Assembly (NCBI GenBank): GCA_029834535.1
Contig: JAQMWT010000426.1
Span: 1 to 22,619 of the forward strand
DNA: 22,619 bases
Source: Chrysophaeum taylorii
Lineage: Eukaryota > Sar > Pelagophyceae > Pelagomonadales > Pelagomonadaceae
Direction: 5' to 3'
In this document: positions 16,260 through 22,619 of the stretch, one piece after another
How the letters are laid out: each line of letters begins with the position of its first letter
Position numbering within the stretch: the stretch's first letter is position 1
Translations under genes and position numbers: made by a program
Notes under the pieces: generated by a model
Told to the model about the DNA's origin: nothing
The model's database searches: none
The model's input: only the letters and a program-made list of their open reading frames with translations

Positions 16260-18320
16260 AGGCATCATCAGTCTTGGCACCTGTTCGCAGTGGGACTGGG
16301 TATGGCGGCCAAGGGAAGCAGAAGGAAGTTCACGACGAAGTTGGTTGTCAGTAAAATCGCGGTCTTCGCGTCGCATAGCGACAGGCCATCACTCTCAACC
16401 GACGCTCCTCCACAAGGCGGTCTGCAGGGGAAAAAAGCGGGCACGAGAACCTTGAGTCTCGACGGCAGGCATTGGCGGCGGCAGGGGCAGCCGCCTGTAA
16501 TGCCGACGACAGAGGTCGTTGACATCACGATGCGCCGGTACGTACTTGTGAGCTCGTTTTAGTCGGGAGCGCAGCCGTTGCGATGGTCTTAAGATGTGGT
16601 TCAACTCTGCCCAGCTGCGGACAGACATGCGAAGCTCCATGCCGTAGCGGAATTCACCGTCATGTTGTTGTCGCCCGCCGTTCTTGGTCGCCAACCAACC
16701 TGTTGTCTGTGGGCAGACGCCAGTGGACGGGGTCGGACGGGTAGCGCACGTCCCAGTAGTTCGAAGCAGGGCGTCCTTGCGTGGGGCTTGGGGATCTCGT
16801 TCTCGAAGTAGCATGTCTGAGGCTCGGCGTAGTCGCGCAATTGGGATCGGGTGCCGTGGGAACGGATTTGCCGCAGGGGTAGCGGACCTGCCGAAGTCAA
16901 TGAGTAATCATCGGATCCAATCGTCGTCTACCGTCGCTTCCTAGCAGGATTGACTGACGGCATTGCAGACAGCAGCCAAGTAGCACGCGATTTTAGCCAT
17001 CGCGGGCATCCCGCGGCCTAGTGAGCTGTGAGGTTGTGGACAATTCAATAACAGTCGACTTACGGATCAAATAGCCGTCGGCTGGTCCTGCAAAACGGTT
17101 TTACCCGAACAACATATTGCCTGGAGACGCACGTTCGCTGGCAGGTAGAAGTTTACGCCAATCTCGCTGGTGATGCAATGGTCGCCCTCCATTCGTGGGA
17201 GTCGGCAGTGGAGCCGTCGTCATATTCGACGACGACATACAAACCTGGCGGTGCTCGACCTTCGCAGTACCAGCGACATTATTTGTCGCGTTGGGACTTG
17301 TACTCTCTGGCGTGGACATGACTCGGACGGAGTCCGCGCAGCTCGTTGATCAGTTCGTCGATCAAACGACGCAGTCTGGCTTGGGCAGAGTGCTTGGCAG
17401 ACGCGGTCGTGGGAAAGCAAGAAGAAGCAGCGCTGGCCTCTTGAGATTCCGGATGACACTACTCGTCTCCAACAGCGCGGGGCAGCGAAAAAAACGGGCT
17501 GGTGACCATCTTCGCGGAGTCGTCCAGCGTCCCGCTTCTTCCGACGGCGCAAGCTGGACGCGGGAGGGTCTGCAGTCGGGCGTTTGCCTGCGTGTGTGCG
17601 CGCCTTGTTGTTTGAAGCGCCATCGTCGACCAAGTCGGTATCGCCGGTATTAAGAGTCGAAATCTCCGAGAGTTGGACGGAGTTGGCGGCGAGCTCGGCA
17701 TGTCCTTCATCCCATGATCCAGTTGATCCTGCGCCAGCGCCGCTGCTGCTTCCTCATCCGCTTCCTCCACCTCCTCTTCATCCTCGTCCTCCGCGCCCGT
17801 GGAAAAAGTGGTCCAGACCGAGCTCTGCACCCGAGTCTTTCTACCGCGATAAGACACCGCAAGTCCGCTGATTATGCCCTTCCGTGCCTTCTGCGTTATT
17901 CGTTTCATCTTCTTGGAGTCCTGGCCTCGTCCACGCTTGGTCTTGACCATCTGCGCTCGAGCAGGGTCCTCGGAACGCTTATTGCTTCTTAGGCCGTCAC
18001 GATTGCCTCGGCTTGATGCGGAGTGGCAGGACAGAACCACCCGCCACTTTCGATTCGATCCTGATATACGGCTTCGACGTCATCTTTGTCCAGAATTCGA
18101 AGGGGCTCGATTTAGCCATGTGATACTTGGCGTCACACTTCGCAGGCCGGCCGCCTACGACAATCTTGTGACACAACGCGCAGCCGCGTCGGGCGCCACT
18201 TTGCGGGTAGTCAGCGAAGACGAAGGTCATTTCAATGTCAAATGGCCCCTGGCCGACAATGCTCGCGAGGAATTCACTCGGTCATCATCGCCTCCCGAAA
18301 CTTCGTTGACGAAACTCTGA
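16260..18320 (-). pseudogene. Decayed minus-strand coding region with PHD-like zinc finger
   Basis: Read on the minus strand, a cysteine-rich segment near 17990-18190 has RGCALCHKIVVGGRPAKCDA, KYH and, after a frame change, IESGGWFCPATP. This is the C-x2-C ... C ... YH ... W-x-CP layout of a PHD finger, though the last Cys ligands are partly lost. It is followed by a basic segment (QMVKTKRGRGQDSKK), a Glu/Asp/Ala run (about 17710-17790) and a coherent helix ARLRRLIDELINELRGLRP near 17330-17390. Further down are CRWYCEGRAPPGLYVVVEYDD (about 17200-17280) and NYWDVRYPSDPVHW (about 16735-16780). Frames change repeatedly. I cannot tell whether this is one dead gene, a transposon-derived gene or several fragments. 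PHD fingers read histone H3 tails, so a chromatin role is possible but is inference only. Confidence 0.35.
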
Positions 18321-18526
18321 CTATGCACGTCGGGAATCTGTGAACTCAGCTGCGCTTGCGGCCGCTTCTCGACTACGGGACTGCCGTGTAGGTGAATGAT
18401 CGTCGCCCAGGAAGCGCATGTTGAGGATCCCGCCAGCCTCTATCCGAGGTAGTGCACCAACGACTATCATGGTTTGCAGCACGAAGGCGTAGAGTCATAA
18501 ACATATTTTGATAACTTGTTCGGTCA
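18321..18526. other. Left flank of hAT element, no gene recognised
   Basis: No convincing coding frame; AT-rich just before the target duplication. It may contain the 5' part of the decayed region to its left. Confidence 0.4.
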
Positions 18527-18534
18527 ATAATATT
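18527..18534. repeat. Target-site duplication of hAT element, left copy
   Basis: ATAATATT, identical to 21148-21155. Eight-base duplications are characteristic of hAT insertions. Confidence 0.92.
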
Positions 18535-21147
18535 CTGCGTTGGAATTCACTGGGCTCACTTCACTAGGTTCACTGAATTTCGTTCACTTCACTTCACTTC
18601 ACAGAAAATTTCCGTCCGAAATCCAATGTTCACTTCACGTTCATTCACTTTGGCTCACGACCCCGTCTGATGAGCGAAGTCGAGCCGCGCTACCTGGAGG
18701 TGGAGGATAATGTCGATGATGAGGAGGAATACGCGGAACAGAAGGAGGAGCTCAAGAACGAGCCCACTGCGACGTCGATGTTGTGACATGGAACACACCC
18801 GGCAAAAGTGGACGATCAACCAGGTCCAAGGTGTGGGACTGTGTGCGTCGACTGAATAAAAATCATCCTGACCGCGTTGACCAGTAGGAAGGCGACGCAT
18901 GTGTGTATCCGGTACAGGGAGCGCCTGAAGGTGACGAGAGACTTCAAGAAAGGCACATGGCAGACGACCAAGCCTCTTGCCCACTTCAAGGCTGCGCATA
19001 TCCGGAGGATGAGCTAGGACGTCAACAGCTCACCAAGAAACAGAAGACAGACCAAGAAAAGGAGGGCGTTATGACGGCCGTGGGCGTTGTGGCAGCCTCG
19101 AAGGGTAAATCGGATATTACGAGATACTTCATGGCCATGCCCAGCCAGGCAAAGCACTCTTCCCTGATGGCGTTCTCGGCTCGGCACTACGCGTACACGT
19201 CGCAGCGGATTTCCAAGCGCACCTTTGACGACGAAGATCATCGCAACCTAATTGAGGTGTATTACCGTGGCGGTGGCGGGAAAGGCAAGTGCCCGTTCGT
19301 GACTCGAAAGGCGCTGTTTGAATGGGTGGACGCTGAATATCGTTGCTTTGTTCAAATCTTGAAGCACGTCGTTACGGAGTGTTAATTATGAAGCGGCTTT
19401 CGGCAATCCATTCGCCCAGGTGGTGCATGACGGCGGGACACTCAAGGATAAGTTCAAGCGACAGGCCATTGGCCTATCCTTCATCTGGCCCGATTGGAGT
19501 GGCGTTGAGACGGTGTGCGTGGGCCTCGTTCCAGCTGACGACGGAACCGATTCCGGCAGGGCTTCTCTGCTCCGTTCTGTGGTCGCGGAGCGTGCGGGAA
19601 TCGATATCGATTTGGCGGCCGCAACCATTGTTCAAGACCGGGCTGCAATTGGCGTCGCCGAAGAATTTTTTTTTGAGGTCGAAGCGTGTGACATACATAA
19701 TATCTCAAAGATCTCGGCAGCGGCATGTGGCGACTTGACACGATCCAGAGGCAAGCAGGTGATTAATCCATTCCGAGCAGGCCAGGAGCTGCTGAACAGT
19801 GCCCACGATGGAGCCAAGTACTTTTCTTACGGCACACACATTTGAAGGATCTGCATGCGCTTTTGCCATTACAGCCGGGGAAATCGCCGAAGCTCAAGCT
19901 CGACCTCAATAAGACGAGGTTCCGGGCGCGATGCCAACTTATTCGTTCCTTGCTGCGTATGCACCACGTGCTCAACTGTATACGGCGACCAACATTGGAC
20001 TACCCTGGACAACCAGTGATGAGCAATGGGTGGGGTTGGCCGAATTCGAGGCGATTTTTGCAGTAATTATGAGGCTGTTGTTTTCGTGCAACATGAACAC
20101 TAATACCTGGGGGCGTGCGCCGCATTGATCAAGCACAGCATGATCGAGTCTCTGCGAGCTGGGACGCTAGAAGTCATTAATCTCCCGAACATAAGTGCAA
20201 AATCCATGCCACGTAAGACTATCGATGTTGACGACCTCGGCGAGACCGGCAAAATCTGTCTTGAACGGGCTATTCTCGAATGTGAGCGTCGGTTTTGCGA
20301 GCATAATGAAGAAAACTACGTGCGTCACTTCGACTACGAATTCAACGATCGCGAGCTGATTGCCTTCCTTCTTGACTTTCGGACTATCAACTGCCGGCAC
20401 CTGTCGTCTAATCAGAGAGCTCAGCCCAGGAAGTTGCTCAAGGAAGAATATGTGATTTACGCACGGACTGCATTCCACCACGAAAAGGCAAAGACTTCCT
20501 CCGAGTCTGCGCCGCCCTCCGAACGCCTGCCCGCAGCCTCTTGGCGGCACTCGACGCACCCGACGCTTGGGACGACATTAGTGGCGATGTGCCTTCTTTT
20601 GCTATGCCTGAGAACCAGATACCCGATTTCAATGTGGAGTTTTGAACAGGCCTTCACTCTATGGATCAGGCTCTCGAGATCGCTCAACTGGAAAGAGCAT
20701 TATCCTGAACTTGAGAAGAAGGATGAAGTCGGCTTCACAGATCTGGCTGTGCTCGACGTTGGAAAGCTGTATCGACCGCGCACCAAGAAGCAGTATGGGT
20801 TCCTTCCGGACATGGCGAGAGCCTCTAAGGGTTCAATTGGTACACATGGCGCGCAGAGCTACTGTGAGCGCTACCTGAGCATTGGAAATCTTGTCCTGAC
20901 CGAGGGAAACACGTTTCTCGGCGCGGACGAGACGGACAAAGTTGCCCTACTACGCACGAACAAGACTTTCATTGCGGCGGCCCGGATTAAGTACAGGGGC
21001 GTTAAAAAAAAAAAAAAAAGTGGCGTTCACTTCACAAAGGTTCACGATGGCCACGTAGGTGACGTGTTCACTTCAAATCACTTCACCAATACTGCCTGAC
21101 TGGTGAAGTGGTTCACGTTCACTTGCTGAAGTGAATTCCCAACGCTG
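18535..21147 (+). mobile_element. hAT-superfamily DNA transposon, 2.6 kb
   Basis: The element is delimited by a perfect 8-bp target duplication and terminal inverted repeats: left CTGCGTTGGAATTCACT, right end (reverse complement) CAGCGTTGGGAATTCACT, differing by one substitution and one G. Both ends carry clustered subterminal repeats of TTCACTT / GTTCACG type (left about 18,546-18,658; right about 21,023-21,135), which in hAT elements bind transposase. Inside is a broken transposase on the plus strand. Perfect duplications with a damaged gene suggest a single insertion that has since lost function. Confidence 0.93.
18669..21099 (+). pseudogene. hAT transposase, several frame breaks
   Basis: Cut-and-paste transposase of the hAT superfamily. 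The probable start is ATG 18669 (acidic leader MSEVEPRYLEVEDN), broken by TGA near 18784. A BED-type zinc finger follows, spread over two frames at about 18,822-19,000: SKVWDCVRRLNKNHPDR, VCIRYRERL and LAHFKAAH (HxxxxH). The catalytic region (19,420-19,845) shows FIWPDWSGVETVCVG, where hAT enzymes carry the first Asp, then TIVQDRAAIGVA as the second-Asp region and CDIHNISKI matching the CxxH block. The C-terminal dimerisation region at about 20,820-20,990 has GAQSYCERYLSIGNLV and VALLRTNKTF, the hAT C-terminal signature (SxxxERxFSxxG...L). Stops and shifts near 18,784, 18,886, 19,383, 19,842 and 20,067-20,125 make it nonfunctional as read. Confidence 0.88.
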
Positions 21148-21155
21148 ATAATATT
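21148..21155. repeat. Target-site duplication of hAT element, right copy
   Basis: ATAATATT, identical to 18527-18534, immediately after the right terminal repeat (CCCAACGCTG). Confidence 0.92.
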
Positions 21156-21263
21156 ACAATCTCTGTTAGATGTTCGTACTACGACTTGTTTCATAGAAAT
21201 GTAATGTTGTCTGCTTCAATACAGCTTACTTTGATACGACGAACAGCGACCTCGGCAAGTATG

Positions 21264-21614
21264 TCAGCCGAGCATTAAAAATTTTACGTTCACGTTGTTT
21301 CGCGACTCGGCCAAGTCGGTCGTCGTCTTGCCAATCAGGCTCTTTCCCGCGTTTAGAGCGCTGGAGGTGATCTTGGCTTGGTGCTTCGAGACGATGTCAT
21401 TGGCGGATTTCAGGATTTGTGCGAGCTGTAGAAGCGGACTGAGTAGTAACCTAGTTGGCACTTACCCATTCCTTTGTGGTGACATCTGGCCAAGACCCCG
21501 ATTCAGCTCGGGCATGGTCGTAGCCGGACATGGTCGTAGCCGTCGCCCACTCGCGGTATTTCTCGCCGTCACCCTCCCTGTCTGACATGGAGCAGTTTTC
21601 CCCGCCGTTGTTGC
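21264..21614 (-). CDS. Last two exons of an unrecognised gene
   Basis: On the minus strand an exon (21614 to 21476) preceded by an acceptor CTTTTGCAG ends at a consensus donor GTAAGT. A 40-nt intron (21475-21436, ending CTTCTACAG) joins it in phase 0 to an exon running to TGA at 21264. The encoded C-terminus reads NNGGENCSMSDREGDGEKYR in the first exon and AQILKSANDIVSKHQAKITS, ALNAGKSLIGKTTTDLAESR in the second. The second exon looks like one long amphipathic helix. No family is recognised. Upstream exons would lie beyond 21614; an open frame at 21569-21763 may or may not belong. The stop is about 110 bases from the hAT insertion, so the hAT element landed just 3' of, or in the 3' UTR of, this gene. 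Confidence 0.45.
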
Positions 21615-21863
21615 CTGCAAAAGCGCAATGTGCCGTGAAGCACTCCAGGGTAGAAGAGTAAACACAAGGGTAAAGAGCAGTGCGCGCGGAACGGGTGCAG
21701 ATCAGAATGGCAGATCAGGGCGTCGAACGTCATGCCAATGGGGAGCGGGGTGAGTGAGGACAAGACAAGAAGACGTAGACGCAGGCCGTTCGAAGGAGAC
21801 GGCAGAGCGCGAGCCTAATAACCGAGACTAGAAACAGTCCTAGTGCCGCCAAGAACCTGGCAG

Positions 21864-22095
21864 CACTCTAGGGTTTAAGAGTAAACTCTAAGGTTAGCGA
21901 ACGTGCGATGATCAAAGCAGCGTAGATTAGCGGGGGTAGCTGAAAGGAGAGTGGGTGGGGCGCGTGGGTGTATGGGGCACTCTCGGGTTTAAGAGTAAAC
22001 TCAAAGATAAGAGGGCGGAGCGCGCGCTGATCAAAGCAGCTTAGAATGGCGGGGGTGAGAGCGTCAAGCTGACAGGAGAGTGAGGAAGGACGCTG
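21864..22095. repeat. Two diverged tandem copies of a 114-119 bp unit
   Basis: Units at about 21864-21977 and 21978-22095 share CACTCT(A/C)GGGTTTAAG, AGAGTAAACTC, GATCAAAGCAGC and AGGAGAGTG blocks. A third partial AGGAGAGTGGGG follows near 22130. Each unit contains the small palindrome GTTTAAGAGTAAAC. Open frames here repeat the same peptide and are not real genes. Confidence 0.8.
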
Positions 22096-22619
22096 ACACA
22101 CGCCGATTATAGGGGACGGCCAGGCGCTAGGAGAGTGGGGTTAGTGCACGATGGCGTGGCACATGGTGGCGTCCAAAGGGCATGCGAAGAACACGACACG
22201 CTCGCCGTATCCAGCATGAAACCGCGAGTCCATCGAATTGGCCCGCGCGACGTACGGACATCTCCTGCGCGGGCGCCTCGAGAAAACGTCGGAGATCGCC
22301 TCGGAGGCAAACGAAGCGCCACCTGAAGATCTCTATAGAGCAAGCGCGGGCGGCCTCGCGATATTCGTACATAACGTTCATGCCCGTGCTGTGCAGCTTT
22401 CGGGGCGGTACGGTTCCACCGTTCCGTGCGGATGTGCCCCGTGTGGCACGGCACGAAAAACGGCGTGCAGATTTTTGTACTGCACGTCCCAATCCTACCG
22501 TTCAGTTTGAGTCACGTACACTCAGTTTGGTACCATGTGGATCAAAATGAGCCATCGACTTTGCTTTAATTAAAAAATATAAACAAGCTCTAGTTAAACC
22601 ACGGACGAGCTGGATCCTA
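22096..22619. other. Right end of window, nothing recognised
   Basis: Open frames of 60-120 codons on both strands overlap one another and show no known domain. The last 100 bases are AT-rich. Confidence 0.45.

Noticed and set aside
21868..21905. Telomere-like TAGGGTTTA
   Set aside because: A single copy inside a longer tandem unit; no array of TTAGGG or TTTAGGG.
1..22619. CRISPR array, bacterial operon or prophage
   Set aside because: No regularly spaced repeats, no ribosome-binding-site-led operon and no phage genes; introns and retroelement type show a eukaryotic genome.

Overview
This is a eukaryotic nuclear fragment, most likely from a microalga with a red-derived secondary plastid (stramenopile-like). 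The reasons are short GT-AG introns, a plastid preprotein whose signal peptide appears to be cut before an aromatic residue (a Trp in VSVA/WQ), and a plant-type EamA transporter. The species cannot be fixed from sequence alone. The window falls into three zones: a degenerate LTR retrotransposon on the left (about 0.5-9.5 kb), a compact GC-rich block of host genes (about 11.2-16.05 kb), and a repeat-rich, decayed right side (about 16-22.6 kb).

Left zone. A 9.0-kb Ty3/gypsy-like element lies on the minus strand. In its own direction it has a rearranged 5' LTR (9229-9420), a tRNA-complementary primer binding site (9204-9226), gag, an aspartic protease, reverse transcriptase, RNase H, integrase, a polypurine tract (882-893) and a 3' LTR (509-881). 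Between protease and reverse transcriptase it carries a C5 cytosine DNA methyltransferase, with motif I (LFSGAGG), catalytic motif IV (SPPC), a motif VI-like IEL and motif VIII (RVR). This is the most interesting find in the window: a retrotransposon that encodes its own DNA-methylating enzyme. The 5' LTR has lost its outer part and is joined to a perfect 91-bp inverted copy of its own inner end. The reading frame is broken about ten times, nearly always in the same sense (one base missing), and by two in-frame TAG codons. The one-sided pattern, shared with a host gene, points to deletion-type sequence errors as much as to real decay.

Middle zone. In order: a small spliced unknown gene (9586-10161, +); a plastid-targeted membrane protein (11219-11956, -); an EamA/DMT transporter only 12 bp upstream of it on the same strand (11969-12990, -); a 120-bp divergent promoter; the WD40 protein STRAP (13111-14157, +); a microsatellite-rich gap; and an RCC1-repeat protein (14734-16053, -) convergent with STRAP.

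Right zone. A decayed minus-strand region with a PHD-like zinc finger (about 16.26-18.32 kb) is followed by a complete but mutated hAT DNA transposon (18535-21147). The hAT element has a perfect 8-bp target duplication (ATAATATT), matching terminal inverted repeats, TTCACTT-type subterminal repeats and a broken BED/hAT transposase. Beyond it are the last two exons of an unrecognised minus-strand gene joined by a 40-nt intron, then a 114-119 bp tandem repeat. The final 500 bases hold nothing recognisable.
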